Source: Flavobacteriaceae bacterium YJPT1-3 (lineage in GTDB: Bacteria; Bacteroidota; Bacteroidia; Flavobacteriales; Flavobacteriaceae). From it: a stretch of 64,000 bases of DNA. The stretch's first letter is position 1. Every line of letters starts with the position of its first letter. Made by a program: the position numbers and the translations under genes. This document shows, piece by piece, positions 32,051 to 41,363 of this stretch. The stretch is taken from NCBI GenBank assembly GCA_029866965.1, contig CP123444.1:2794501-2858500 (forward strand), read 5' to 3'. The notes under the pieces are model-generated. The model did not search any database and was not told the DNA's origin. It was given only the letters and a program-made list of their open reading frames with translations.

Positions 32051-35000
32051 ATGTTTTCTAGACCACTCACCCCAAGTCTACGTAAAGCTCTATGTGTATT
32101 CGTACTCTGTAGTCCCTTTCTAGCAACACAAATTCTTTTTGCTTTTGATAGCTCCAAAGGAGGGAGTGTTGTCACGAAAAAGGTAACCAACGCAGGGCCG
32201 CAGTATCTTGGACACGGATTGATCCCTTTTCTAGATAACTCACACGATGAGGAGTCCGCATATCGATCAAAAAAGACCACGGCTTCTGACCCAAAACCTA
32301 AAACTACTGCCTCAGATCCGCCAGTTGCCCAATGTCAAGACATCACGGTCTTTTTAGATAGCTCGGGTAACGTCACTATCGTTCCCGCTGTTATTGATAA
32401 TGGATCCTCCGATGATGTGGGGATTACCGATAGAAGTCTCGACATTTCAAGTTTTAATTGTTCTAATGTAGGTAGCCCTGTAACCGTAACCTTAACTGTA
32501 GAGGACACTGATGGACAAACGGCATCCTGTACCGCCACAGTCACCGTTCAAGACAATACCCCTCCCACCGTCATTACCCAAGACATTACCGTACAGCTCG
32601 ATGCTGCCGGTACTGCTAGTATCACTGCCGCACAAATTGACAATGGTTCCAATGACGCTTGTGGCATCAATACCATTTCCTTAAGCACCACTACATTTAG
32701 TTGCGGAAATATTGGTGACAATATTGTAACGCTAACCGTAACAGACAATAATGGCAATACGGCTACTGCCACGGCCACGGTAAAAGTGGAAGACAATGTT
32801 AATCCTACAGCCATCGCACAAGATGTTACGATTCAACTGAATGCCTCCGGAAATGCCACCGTTTCGGCAGCCAGTGTTAATAACAGCTCTTTTGACAATT
32901 GTGCTGGAATAAATCTTTCTTTAGATCAAAATAGTTTTAGCTGTGGTGATATAGGTGATAATCCGGTGATTTTGACTGTTACTGACTTCAATGGTAATGT
33001 TTCAACAGCCGCAGCTACCGTCACCGTTCAAGACAATATTTCTCCAACCGTCATCACTCAAGATATTACCGTACAGCTCGATGCTGCCGGTACGGTCAGT
33101 ATCACCACTGCAGACATTAACAATGGCTCCAGTGATGCTTGCGGCATCGATACCATTTCCATAGACACAACTTCATTCGGTTGTGGAGACATTGGTGATA
33201 ATACTGTTACGCTTACGGTAACTGACATTCATGGCAATACAGCTAGTGACACGGCCATAGTAACTGTAGAAGACTCTTTAGCACCAACTGTAGTTACCAA
33301 AAATATCGTTCTAGCTTTAGACGCATCTGGAAACGCATCCATTTCAGCAACAGATATTGACGATGGTTCTGTAGACAACTGTACTGGTGTCAACCTAGCT
33401 TTAGATAAAACGAGCTTTAGTTGTAGTGATTTAGGCACTAACACTGTAGTGCTGCTCGTATCCGATTTTAATGGCAATACGGCTTCAGCAAGTGCTGTCG
33501 TCACCGTAATCGATGCCACTGATCCGCTGACGCCTGTTTTGCCGGATCTCACTGCTGAGTGTTCCCTGACGGCTACGGCCCCTACCACTACAGATAATTG
33601 TGCAGGGACTATTACGGCAACAACCAGCGATCCCATTAGTTATACCGCCCAGGGAACTTATACCATTACCTGGACTTTCGATGATGGAAATGGAAATAGC
33701 ATTAATGCGGATCAGCAAGTGATTATTAGTGATGTGTCTGCGCCAGTACCCGATAATTCTACCCTGACCGATATAACAGCAGAGTGTGAAGTGAATAGCC
33801 TCATTAGTCCTACCGCGACCGATAATTGTAGTGGGTTTGTCAACATTTCGAATGATGCCATGCTACCCATCACTGCTCAGGGAACTACGGTCATTACCTG
33901 GACTTATAATGATGGTAATGGAAATACCTCTACCCAAACACAAAATGTTATCATTAATGATGTGTCTGCGCCAGTACCGGATAATCCTACACTGGCTGAT
34001 GTGACAGCCGAGTGTGAGGTAACCAGTCTTGTTCCCCCTACCGCGACCGACAATTGTTCTGGATTTGTCAACATATCGAATGACGCTAGCTTACCCATCA
34101 CCACTCAGGGAACCACTGTAGTCACCTGGACGTATAATGACGGTAATGGAAATACCTCTAGCCAAACACAAAACGTAATCGTAAATGACTTGACTGCTCC
34201 ACTACCGGATAATCTAACGCTGACCGATGTCACAGCCGAGTGTGAGGTAACCAGTCTTGTTCCCCCTACCGCGACCGACAATTGTTCTGGATTTGTCAAC
34301 ATATCGAATGACGCTAGCTTACCCATCACTACTCAGGGAACCACCGTAGTCACCTGGACCTATGATGATGGCAATGGAAATGTCTCTACTCAAACGCAAA
34401 ACATAGTCATTGATGATGTGAGCGCCCCGGTACCGGATAATCTTACCCTTGCTGATGTAACGGCTGAATGCGAAGTCACCACTTTATCACCACCTTCTGC
34501 TACCGATAATTGTTCTGGCTTTGTCAACATCTCTAATAACGCGAGCCTACCCATCACTACTCAGGGAACCACGGTGATCACCTGGACCTTTGATGATGGC
34601 AATGGAAATACCTCCACCCAATCCCAAAACGTGATTATCGACGACGTGACCGCTCCGTTTGCTGATGTAGCTACTCTTGCAGATATTACTGCTGAATGTG
34701 AAGTTACCAGTTTATCTCCGCCTTCAGCTACTGATAATTGCTCCGGTTTGGTCATTATCACTAATGATGCCGCTTTACCCATCACCACACAGGGAACCAC
34801 CGTAGTTACTTGGACCTATGATGATGGCCATGGAAACACCTCCACCCAAACCCAGAACGTTATCCTTAACGATGTGACTGCTCCGGTGGCTGATGTGCCT
34901 ACTCTTGCAGATATAACAGCTGAATGTGAAGTGACCAGTTTATCACCGCCTACGGCTACCGATAACTGTGCCGGTTCTATCACCATAACTTACAATGTCA

Positions 35001-36541
35001 CGCTACCCATTACAGCCCAAGGAACTACCGTCGTCACCTGGACCTATGACGATGGTCACGGAAATACCTCCACCCAAAATCAAAATGTTATCATAGACGA
35101 TATCACTGCCCCGGTGGCCAATGCTACCGCTCTGGCTGACGTTAATGCTGTTTGCGAGGTATCTAATTTGACTCCGCCTTCGGCCACTGATAATTGTGAT
35201 GATTTTGTCAACGTCTCTAATGATGCCTCCTTTCCCATCACAGATTTGGGTACCACAGTAGTTACCTGGACCTATATCGATAGTCGCGGTAACATCTCCA
35301 CACAAACACAAAATGTCATCATCAACGATGTTACTGCACCTGTTCCAGATCGTAATAATCTACAGGATGTGAAAGCAGACTGCGAGGTGAGCGTGCTTAG
35401 CCCTCCAACGGCAACCGATAATTGTGTCGGCATCATTACCGGTACCCCCAATATTTCTCTACCTATCACCACCCAGGGAACTACAACCGTAATCTGGACC
35501 TATGATGATGGCCGTGGCAATATATCCACCCAAAGTCAGGACATCGTAATCAACGATAAGCAAGCTCCCGTTCCGGATAGCTTGAAATTACCGAATATAA
35601 CAGCTTCCTGCGCTGTGACGGTTGATCCACCCACAGCGACCGATAGCTGTGACGGGCTCATCTTGGGGACCACCACAGATCCACTCACGTATGACAGTCC
35701 AGGAAATTACACCATTGACTGGACGTTTACAGACACTAGCGGAAACACCATCCAGCAAAAACAAGCTGTTGAGATTAATGATCTTACGCCACCATCCATA
35801 ACTAACCTTCCGGACACTATACTTCTTGACTGTGATCAAGTCGTGGCCACCTGGGATGAACCTGCAGTCTTTGATGACTGCGAACTGATTAGTGTATCCT
35901 CTAATATACCTTCTGGTGCTGGTTTCCCCTATGGGCGTACTGATGTAGTCTACAGAGCAACCGATGCTAACGGCAATACCTCTACGGCCACCTTTAGTGT
36001 CGTGAGAATGGGAGATAATGAGGCTCCTACTGCCGCCTGTTCACCTATTACCGTTCAAATTGAAAGACTGGATGAGGTGATCACTGTGCTTCCCCAAGAT
36101 ATTGATGATGGATCCAGCGATAATTGCGGAATCGCTTCGATGTCTTTATCTAAAACGGAATTCACGGCCGATGATGAAGGAGACAATCCAGTCATTTTAA
36201 CAGTCACTGACGCGACAGGCCAGACTTCAACTTGTGAGACTATTGTAACCGTTTCTCTAGAAAACCTAAGTACAAATGATTTTAAACAAGAAATCCTCAG
36301 TATTTATCCAAATCCTTTCCGAAGCGAGATTCAAGTGGAACTTCCTCAATCCTGGATCGGTAGCGAGGTAAAGACACAGATTTTTGATCTGAGCGGGAAA
36401 GTGGTAAAAACACATGCTGCTTCCGCGAAAGGAAAAGCAATACGCCTACAAAATTTAAAGAATCTACCAAGTGGGATTTACATCATCCAGTTGACCCATG
36501 AAAATGGAACTTCAATTCGAGAGAAGATCGTTAAAAGATAA
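32051..36541 (+). CDS. Large repeat-rich surface protein with type IX secretion signal
   Basis: A 1496-residue exported protein. The N-terminus is a signal peptide with a hydrophobic core around residues 12-32. From about residue 95 come five Ig-like repeats of about 80 residues (pattern QDITVQLDAAGTASITAAQI, DNGS, GDN, VTLTVTDNNGNTA), then about ten repeats of 75-76 residues (LADVTAECEVTSLVPPTATD, NCSGFVN, TTQGTTVVTWTYDDGNGN), then one more of the first type near residue 1325. Each repeat has a Cys pair (ECEV ... DNCSG), probably a disulfide. The last 85 residues (LSIYPNPFRSEIQVELP to REKIVKR) are a type A T9SS C-terminal domain, cleaved on secretion. The repeats are HYR/Ig-like as in SprB-type adhesins; cell-surface adhesion is inferred. 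Two adjacent repeats share a 98-base identical segment. Confidence 0.9.
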   Translation: MFSRPLTPSLRKALCVFVLCSPFLATQILFAFDSSKGGSVVTKKVTNAGPQYLGHGLIPFLDNSHDEESAYRSKKTTASDPKPKTTASDPPVAQCQDITVFLDSSGNVTIVPAVIDNGSSDDVGITDRSLDISSFNCSNVGSPVTVTLTVEDTDGQTASCTATVTVQDNTPPTVITQDITVQLDAAGTASITAAQIDNGSNDACGINTISLSTTTFSCGNIGDNIVTLTVTDNNGNTATATATVKVEDNVNPTAIAQDVTIQLNASGNATVSAASVNNSSFDNCAGINLSLDQNSFSCGDIGDNPVILTVTDFNGNVSTAAATVTVQDNISPTVITQDITVQLDAAGTVSITTADINNGSSDACGIDTISIDTTSFGCGDIGDNTVTLTVTDIHGNTASDTAIVTVEDSLAPTVVTKNIVLALDASGNASISATDIDDGSVDNCTGVNLALDKTSFSCSDLGTNTVVLLVSDFNGNTASASAVVTVIDATDPLTPVLPDLTAECSLTATAPTTTDNCAGTITATTSDPISYTAQGTYTITWTFDDGNGNSINADQQVIISDVSAPVPDNSTLTDITAECEVNSLISPTATDNCSGFVNISNDAMLPITAQGTTVITWTYNDGNGNTSTQTQNVIINDVSAPVPDNPTLADVTAECEVTSLVPPTATDNCSGFVNISNDASLPITTQGTTVVTWTYNDGNGNTSSQTQNVIVNDLTAPLPDNLTLTDVTAECEVTSLVPPTATDNCSGFVNISNDASLPITTQGTTVVTWTYDDGNGNVSTQTQNIVIDDVSAPVPDNLTLADVTAECEVTTLSPPSATDNCSGFVNISNNASLPITTQGTTVITWTFDDGNGNTSTQSQNVIIDDVTAPFADVATLADITAECEVTSLSPPSATDNCSGLVIITNDAALPITTQGTTVVTWTYDDGHGNTSTQTQNVILNDVTAPVADVPTLADITAECEVTSLSPPTATDNCAGSITITYNVTLPITAQGTTVVTWTYDDGHGNTSTQNQNVIIDDITAPVANATALADVNAVCEVSNLTPPSATDNCDDFVNVSNDASFPITDLGTTVVTWTYIDSRGNISTQTQNVIINDVTAPVPDRNNLQDVKADCEVSVLSPPTATDNCVGIITGTPNISLPITTQGTTTVIWTYDDGRGNISTQSQDIVINDKQAPVPDSLKLPNITASCAVTVDPPTATDSCDGLILGTTTDPLTYDSPGNYTIDWTFTDTSGNTIQQKQAVEINDLTPPSITNLPDTILLDCDQVVATWDEPAVFDDCELISVSSNIPSGAGFPYGRTDVVYRATDANGNTSTATFSVVRMGDNEAPTAACSPITVQIERLDEVITVLPQDIDDGSSDNCGIASMSLSKTEFTADDEGDNPVILTVTDATGQTSTCETIVTVSLENLSTNDFKQEILSIYPNPFRSEIQVELPQSWIGSEVKTQIFDLSGKVVKTHAASAKGKAIRLQNLKNLPSGIYIIQLTHENGTSIREKIVKR
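34004..34329 (+). repeat. Identical 98-base segments in neighbouring repeats
   Basis: Bases 34004-34101 and 34232-34329 are identical and stand 228 bases (76 codons) apart inside the surface protein gene; other repeats of the array have diverged far more. This points to recent duplication or gene conversion. Confidence 0.85.
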
Positions 36542-36683
36542 GAGGAGGCCGAATCCCTATTTGCTCGTTAGTTGAAAAGGCATCGAATGAATGCGACCAA
36601 AAAAACAGGACTAATCATCACGCATGGAGTTCACTCCAAAAAGCTTATTATTCACTAGCTATTGAGTAATAATCGCTGGAAGG

Positions 36684-36715
36684 GCCTTTCCGTTTAGGAA
36701 AGGCTTTTCTTTTTT
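36684..36715. terminator. Terminator between the surface protein and hisS
   Basis: Stem GCCTTTCC / GGAAAGGC with a GTTTA loop and a long T run on the plus side. The T run reaches into the hisS stop codon. It terminates the surface protein transcript. Confidence 0.8.
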
Positions 36716-38084
36716 AGCGCAATCGGGAAAGCAATTCCTCCAAGGTCATGGCTTGCTGTTCTCCAGACTTCATATCCTTCAAGGTATACATTCCCTGGGC
36801 AAGCTCATCTTTACCAATCAAGATCACATAAGGGACGTCGCGTCGGTCAGCATAGGTGAATTGCTTTTTTAATTTAGCATCGTCCGGATAGAGCTCGGCT
36901 GCAATTCCGCTTTCGCGAAAGCGCACCAATGCCTTCATCGCCTGCATGGCTTCTTCTTGCCCAAAGTTGATGAACAAGGCTTTCAGTCGGGCAGACGCTT
37001 GCTCGGGAAAGAGGTCTAATTCTTCAAGAACCAGATAGATTCGGTCTAAACCAAAAGAGATACCCACGCCACCCAAATCCTTCAGGCCAAAAATCCCGGT
37101 AAGATCGTCATAGCGACCTCCACCTCCAATGCTGCCCATCTTGACGTTTTCAGGAGCCGCTACTTCAAAAATGGCTCCGGTGTAGTAATCAAGTCCGCGC
37201 GCCAGGGTAATGTCCAGGTCCAGCGTGGTGCTTTGAAGCCCGAGAACCTCGATCGCATCCAGAATAAAACGAACTTCAGAGATTCCTTCCTGTCCTTTGG
37301 TGGAATTTTCCAGTAAATCTTCCAGGGTGTTCAGCTTTTCCTTAGCCGATCCGGAGAGGGTAAACAACGGACTCAAAGCCTCAATAGCCGCATCCGAAAT
37401 GCCTTTCGAGCGCATTTCCTGCTCTACCCCACTCCGACCGATCTTGTCCAATTTATCCAGAGCGACCGTAAAGGGGATCAATTGCGCTCCGGCTCCGATC
37501 ATTTCGGCGATACCGGCCAACAGTTTGCGGTTATTTAATTTGATCGTCGCCCCTTCCAACTGCAGTTCGGTAAACACGGCATCGTACAATTGGATCAGCT
37601 CCACCTCCTGAATGAGTCCGTTGGAACCCACCACGTCGGCATCACACTGGGTAAATTCTCTGAATCTTCCCTTTTGAGGTCGATCAGCGCGCCACACATT
37701 TTGTATCTGATAGCGCTTAAACGGAAAGTCAATTTCATTTTGATGCTGGACCACATAGCGCGCAAAAGGTACGGTCAGGTCGTAGCGCAGTGCTTTTTCT
37801 GTGATGGCCGCTCCTAGTTTTTGACTATCCCGACTGGCATAGGTTTCTTCATCCACCTTGTCCAGAAACTCTCCGCTATTCAGGATCTTGAAAATGAGTC
37901 GGTCGCCCTCCTCCCCATACTTGCCTAGTAAGGTACTGTTGTTCTCAAAACTGGGGGTTTCAATGGGCTGAAAACCAAACTGCTTGAAGTGCTTTTCAAT
38001 GATGGAAATGATGTAGTGACGTCGAAGTACTTCAGCCGGACTAAAATCGCGCGTTCCTTTTGGGATGGAAGGTTTTTGTGCCAT
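36714..38084 (-). CDS. hisS: Histidyl-tRNA synthetase
   Basis: A class II aminoacyl-tRNA synthetase of 456 residues. Seen in order: PKGTRDFSPAEVLRRHYI (N-terminus and motif 1 region), LRYDLTVPFARYV and VWRADRPQKGRFREFTQCD (motif 2), LARGLDYYTGAIFEV and GSIGGGGRYDDLTGIFG (HisA boxes), GISFGLDRIYL (motif 3) and the anticodon-binding domain at the C-terminus. A perfect palindrome copy (36909-36922) encodes VRFRESGIAAE in the anticodon-binding domain. Transcribed alone on the minus strand. Confidence 0.96.
   Translation of the reverse strand: MAQKPSIPKGTRDFSPAEVLRRHYIISIIEKHFKQFGFQPIETPSFENNSTLLGKYGEEGDRLIFKILNSGEFLDKVDEETYASRDSQKLGAAITEKALRYDLTVPFARYVVQHQNEIDFPFKRYQIQNVWRADRPQKGRFREFTQCDADVVGSNGLIQEVELIQLYDAVFTELQLEGATIKLNNRKLLAGIAEMIGAGAQLIPFTVALDKLDKIGRSGVEQEMRSKGISDAAIEALSPLFTLSGSAKEKLNTLEDLLENSTKGQEGISEVRFILDAIEVLGLQSTTLDLDITLARGLDYYTGAIFEVAAPENVKMGSIGGGGRYDDLTGIFGLKDLGGVGISFGLDRIYLVLEELDLFPEQASARLKALFINFGQEEAMQAMKALVRFRESGIAAELYPDDAKLKKQFTYADRRDVPYVILIGKDELAQGMYTLKDMKSGEQQAMTLEELLSRLR
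36909..36922. repeat. Iterated palindrome, perfect copy 7
   Basis: Exact GCTTTCGCGAAAGC in hisS, read as FRES on the minus strand. Confidence 0.9.
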
Positions 38085-38194
38085 GATGCGTATTGTTGCG
38101 CAAATATCTTAAAAATAGCAGCGACAGCTAAGATATTTCAGAATAATGGTAACTTTCAATTCATTTTGTAGACCTATGGTCATACCGGTAGATT

Positions 38195-39436
38195 ATGTTC
38201 AAACTGCTTCGAGAAAATATTCGCATTGCTTTTGATTCGATCAAGAGTCAACTGTTACGTACCATACTGACTATTTTGATCATTGCCATTGGGATCACTG
38301 CGCTAGTAGGCATCCTAAGCCTGGTCAAAGCCTTGGAGAATACCATCAGCAGTGATTTTGCTTCTATGGGCGCCAACACCTTTAATCTGCAGCGTTATGA
38401 ATTCACCGTACGCAGGGGAGGAAGCGGTGAACGGGAAAAGATTAACCCCATTCTGAGTTATCGGGATATAAAGCAATTTGAAGAAAACTACCAATATCCT
38501 TACTCTCAGGTGGCGGTGTCCTTTACCGGCACCCGGGATGCGGAAGTCAAATACAGTGGTGAGGAGACCGATCCAGAAGTCAATATTTTAGGAGTCAACG
38601 AGAATTTTCTGGAGAATTCCGGACTTGAATTAGAATCGGGTCGGGATTTTAACGTGTTTGATATTCAGAATAACAACCGGGTCTGCGTGCTGGGAAGCGA
38701 TTTTAAAAAGACCCTTTTCGAGAATATTGATCCTATTGGGAAGGAGATTAGTATTCGCGGCAGCCGATTTACGGTGATCGGACTCCTGGAAGAAAAAGGA
38801 GCCACCTTTGGAAACAATCAGGATTTAAGGGTGTTGATACCCATTCAGGTGGCCCGCTCGATGTATACCCAGCCCAATATCAATTATAACATCAGCGTCA
38901 AAGTAGATGACAAGCAAATGATAGACGGGGCCCAAGATGAAGCCATCATTGTCTTTCGGAATATCCGTGGACTGACCCCCATCGAAGAGAATAATTTTGG
39001 CCTGGAGCGCAGCGATGATCTGATCAATCGTATTGCAGAGATCACCGGAGCCCTGTCGATTGCCGCCTGGATCATCAGTCTCATCACGGTGCTGGGTTCG
39101 TCCATCGCTTTGATGAACATCATGCTGGTGTCAGTGACTGAGCGTACACGAGAGATCGGAGTACGTAAGGCCTTGGGTGCAAAAAGACGAACCATTGCCA
39201 CGCAATTCCTCATCGAGACCATTATTATTGGTCAGCTGGGAGGTGCCTTAGGTATATTATTGGGTATCCTAATTGGAATTGCCGTATCCAATTTGGCCGA
39301 TTTTCAATTCAGTACGCCCTGGGGTGCTATGATCGCTGCGGCACTGGTGACCTTTATCGTGGCCATCATTTCAGGATCCTACCCGGCAGCTAAGGCTGCA
39401 CGTCTCGATCCCATTGAATCTTTACGTTACGAGTAA
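38195..39436 (+). CDS. ABC transporter permease (MacB/FtsX type)
   Basis: A 413-residue inner-membrane protein with the MacB layout: one N-terminal span (TILTILIIAIGITALVGIL), a large periplasmic domain (about 45-280), then three C-terminal spans with the FtsX signature around VSVTERTREIGVRKALGAKR and ISGSYPAAKAARLDPIESLR. MacB-type permeases transmit mechanical force for efflux or lipoprotein handling rather than moving a substrate through themselves. No ATPase gene or membrane-fusion gene is next to it, so its partner must be elsewhere. Neighbours are hisS (divergent) and DUF6495 (convergent, 1 base apart). Confidence 0.88.
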   Translation: MFKLLRENIRIAFDSIKSQLLRTILTILIIAIGITALVGILSLVKALENTISSDFASMGANTFNLQRYEFTVRRGGSGEREKINPILSYRDIKQFEENYQYPYSQVAVSFTGTRDAEVKYSGEETDPEVNILGVNENFLENSGLELESGRDFNVFDIQNNNRVCVLGSDFKKTLFENIDPIGKEISIRGSRFTVIGLLEEKGATFGNNQDLRVLIPIQVARSMYTQPNINYNISVKVDDKQMIDGAQDEAIIVFRNIRGLTPIEENNFGLERSDDLINRIAEITGALSIAAWIISLITVLGSSIALMNIMLVSVTERTREIGVRKALGAKRRTIATQFLIETIIIGQLGGALGILLGILIGIAVSNLADFQFSTPWGAMIAAALVTFIVAIISGSYPAAKAARLDPIESLRYE

Positions 39437-39437
39437 A

Positions 39438-39920
39438 TTACGATTCCTGGGTATCCACAAAGGTTTCAAACCACTGATACAATTCGCCTTTGGTGATGAC
39501 GGCTCCTTGCTCGACCAATTTGAAGACATCTAAAGGCTTATCATCAGAATAGGATTTAGAGGCGGTAAAAAGCTCCACCTCATCTCCGGTTAGATGTTCA
39601 CGTAGCCACTGGTAACCGGCATCGGATGTGATATCGATAGCGTCATTGTTGATCTTGACCGCGATCAAATCCATTTGGGTCTCTTCTACCTGAAAAAGAT
39701 AGAGGCTTTGAGGAGAGATATGTTCCAGATATTCTGCTTTGCGCAGTACCCCTTCCCAGACCAGGTCACTGAACACATCAAGTTCTTCTTCGGCTACTTC
39801 GGGTTGATTGGCTTTGATGGTTTTCCATTCTTCAGCCGTAATACTCTGAGTGGCCAGGAAGTTTATGAATTCTTGATGGAGTTCTTCCAGTTGCTCTTGA
39901 GTAAGTCTTCGGTATTTCAT
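39438..39920 (-). CDS. DUF6495 family protein
   Basis: A 160-residue acidic cytoplasmic protein beginning MKYRRLTQEQLEELHQEFIN, which I recognise as the start of the Flavobacteriales family DUF6495. The sequence is helical at the N-terminus with alternating strands later (LYLFQVEETQMDLIAVKI). No catalytic motif or known role. It stands downstream of rplI on the same strand but behind a strong terminator, so it is likely transcribed separately. Confidence 0.75.
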   Translation of the reverse strand: MKYRRLTQEQLEELHQEFINFLATQSITAEEWKTIKANQPEVAEEELDVFSDLVWEGVLRKAEYLEHISPQSLYLFQVEETQMDLIAVKINNDAIDITSDAGYQWLREHLTGDEVELFTASKSYSDDKPLDVFKLVEQGAVITKGELYQWFETFVDTQES

Positions 39921-39972
39921 GTCAAATTCAATTTATAAGGTATTGAATGAGCTTCAAGTAATGGTTAAAAAA

Positions 39973-40001
39973 AACCGTCTCAAAGTAGCTTTGAGACGGT
40001 T
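39973..40001 (-). terminator. Terminator of the rpsF-rpsR-rplI operon
   Basis: Thirteen-base perfect stem AACCGTCTCAAAG / CTTTGAGACGGTT with a TAG loop. On the minus strand it is followed by a U run (A7 at 39967-39973 on the plus strand), 20 bases after the rplI stop. Confidence 0.87.
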
Positions 40002-40022
40002 GTATTGGTATTCTAGAAAAGC

Positions 40023-40472
40023 TTAAGCTTCAGCGACTACGTCGAAAGTGAATTCGCGTTGTACGCTACGGTGAAAACGTAAGCTGGCCGTATATTGCCC
40101 CAATCGCTTGATGTTCCCACCGGCGATCGATACGTATTTCTTATCAATTTCTACTCCTTCTTTCGCAAGAGCATCAACCAGATCCGCATCGGTAACAGAA
40201 CCGAATAACTTTTCTGCTTCCCCTGCTTTGGCAGCGATTTTGATTTCCAATCCGTTCAATTTCTCCGCTTCCTTTTCAGCAGCTTCAATGACTTTCTTGT
40301 CTTTGTATGCTCGTTGCTTTAAAGTTTCCTCCAACATCTTTTTTGCAGATGGAGTTGCGAGAATAGCATGACCACGAGGAATTAAAAAATTTCTCCCGTA
40401 ACCATTCTTTACAGTAACGATGTCGTCAGCAAAACCTAGTTTGTCAACGTCTTTCTTTAAAATAAGTTCCAT
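40023..40472 (-). CDS. rplI: 50S ribosomal protein L9
   Basis: A 149-residue protein with the L9 N-terminal RNA-binding signature VDKLGFADDIVTVKNGYGRN followed by FLIPRGHAILAT, a long connecting helix (KVIEAAEKEAEKLNG) and a C-terminal domain. Length is standard. It follows rpsR by 12 bases in the S6-S18-L9 operon. Confidence 0.96.
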   Translation of the reverse strand: MELILKKDVDKLGFADDIVTVKNGYGRNFLIPRGHAILATPSAKKMLEETLKQRAYKDKKVIEAAEKEAEKLNGLEIKIAAKAGEAEKLFGSVTDADLVDALAKEGVEIDKKYVSIAGGNIKRLGQYTASLRFHRSVQREFTFDVVAEA

Positions 40473-40484
40473 GATTACTTAGGT

Positions 40485-40781
40485 TTATTTGTATAAATCG
40501 GTTACATAAGGCATCAAGGCAAGGTGACGTGCACGCTTTACAGCGGTGCTCACTTTACGTTGATACTTTAAAGAAGTACCCGTTAATCGACGAGGTAATA
40601 ATTTTCCTTGCTCGTTTACGAATTCAGCCAAAAAGTCAGCATCTTTATAATCGATGTACTTAATTCCTGAACGCTTGAAACGACAATATTTCTTCGTCTT
40701 TGAAGTATCTATTTTCAGGGGAGTCAGGTATCTGATCTCTCCGTCTTTCTTTCCTTTTGCTTGTTGCTGTAATGTTGCCAT
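40485..40781 (-). CDS. rpsR: 30S ribosomal protein S18
   Basis: A 98-residue protein with the S18 core [20 protein letters not shown] and [20 protein letters not shown] followed by [13 protein letters not shown]18 binds as a heterodimer with S6, whose gene is 3 bases upstream. The N-terminal extension (about 25 residues, basic) is longer than in E. coli, as in other Bacteroidota. Confidence 0.96.
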   Translation of the reverse strand: MATLQQQAKGKKDGEIRYLTPLKIDTSKTKKYCRFKRSGIKYIDYKDADFLAEFVNEQGKLLPRRLTGTSLKYQRKVSTAVKRARHLALMPYVTDLYK

Positions 40782-40784
40782 GTC

Positions 40785-41126
40785 TTACGCTTTTTCTTTT
40801 TTAAGTTTCTCTCTTCGACGTTCAGCCCAGGCAACGGCGTGCTTGTCCAGCTTAACCGTTAAAAAACGCATGATGCGCTCATCGCGTCGCATCTCTACTT
40901 CCATAGGAGCAATTGCTTCTCCGGGAGCCTGAAATTCGAAAAGGTGGTAAAATCCACTTTTCTTGTTTTGGATGGCATAAGCTAATTTCTTTAGCTTCCA
41001 ATCCTCTTTTGAGATCATCTTGGCTCCATTAGAAACGAGTAGGTCCTCGAATTTCTTAACTGTTTCCTTTATCTGGTCTTCAGATAAAACGGGATTCAAG
41101 ATGAAAACAGTTTCATAGTGATTCAT
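40785..41126 (-). CDS. rpsF: 30S ribosomal protein S6
   Basis: A 113-residue protein with the S6 pattern HYETVFILNPVLSEDQIKET, WKLKKLAYAIQNKKSGFYHL and VEMRRDERIMRFLTVKLDKH. First gene of the rpsF-rpsR-rplI operon; ssb or priB, present between S6 and S18 in many other bacteria, is absent, which is normal for this phylum. A good promoter lies 30 bases upstream. Confidence 0.96.
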   Translation of the reverse strand: MNHYETVFILNPVLSEDQIKETVKKFEDLLVSNGAKMISKEDWKLKKLAYAIQNKKSGFYHLFEFQAPGEAIAPMEVEMRRDERIMRFLTVKLDKHAVAWAERRREKLKKEKA

Positions 41127-41156
41127 TAGTAAATCGTTTAAAAATTAAAATGTCTG

Positions 41157-41188
41157 CAAAAGTAGCACTATTTTAACGATTAGCAAAA
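41157..41188 (-). promoter_or_regulatory. Bacteroidetes-type promoter of rpsF
   Basis: Read on the minus strand: -33 TTTTG (41184-41188), 19-base spacer, -7 TACTTTTG (41157-41164), about 30 bases before the rpsF ATG. Both elements and the spacing fit the consensus. Confidence 0.65.
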
Positions 41189-41363
41189 CCCAAAACCGTC
41201 AAAAATTCCCGCCTCAGAAAATTCGTTGAGCGTAGTCATAACCTCGATGAACTACACGTTCTAACGATTAAAAGGTAATTTTTATCGATGAAATTCACAT
41301 TTTAACTTGTTTTTGACAGTTGAATGTTTTAATATTGTACCACTTAACCTAACTTCGAGTAAA

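Noticed and set aside
33700-35600. Regular repeats that might be taken for a CRISPR-like array
   Set aside because: The 225-228 base period, the open reading frame through all units and the conserved Cys pattern show protein repeats.
32335-35839. Several long minus-strand open frames opposite the surface repeat protein
   Set aside because: They recur with the repeat period and mirror the codon pattern of the plus-strand gene; no start signals or domains of their own.
40023-41126. Absence of ssb/priB between rpsF and rpsR
   Set aside because: This is the normal arrangement in Bacteroidota.
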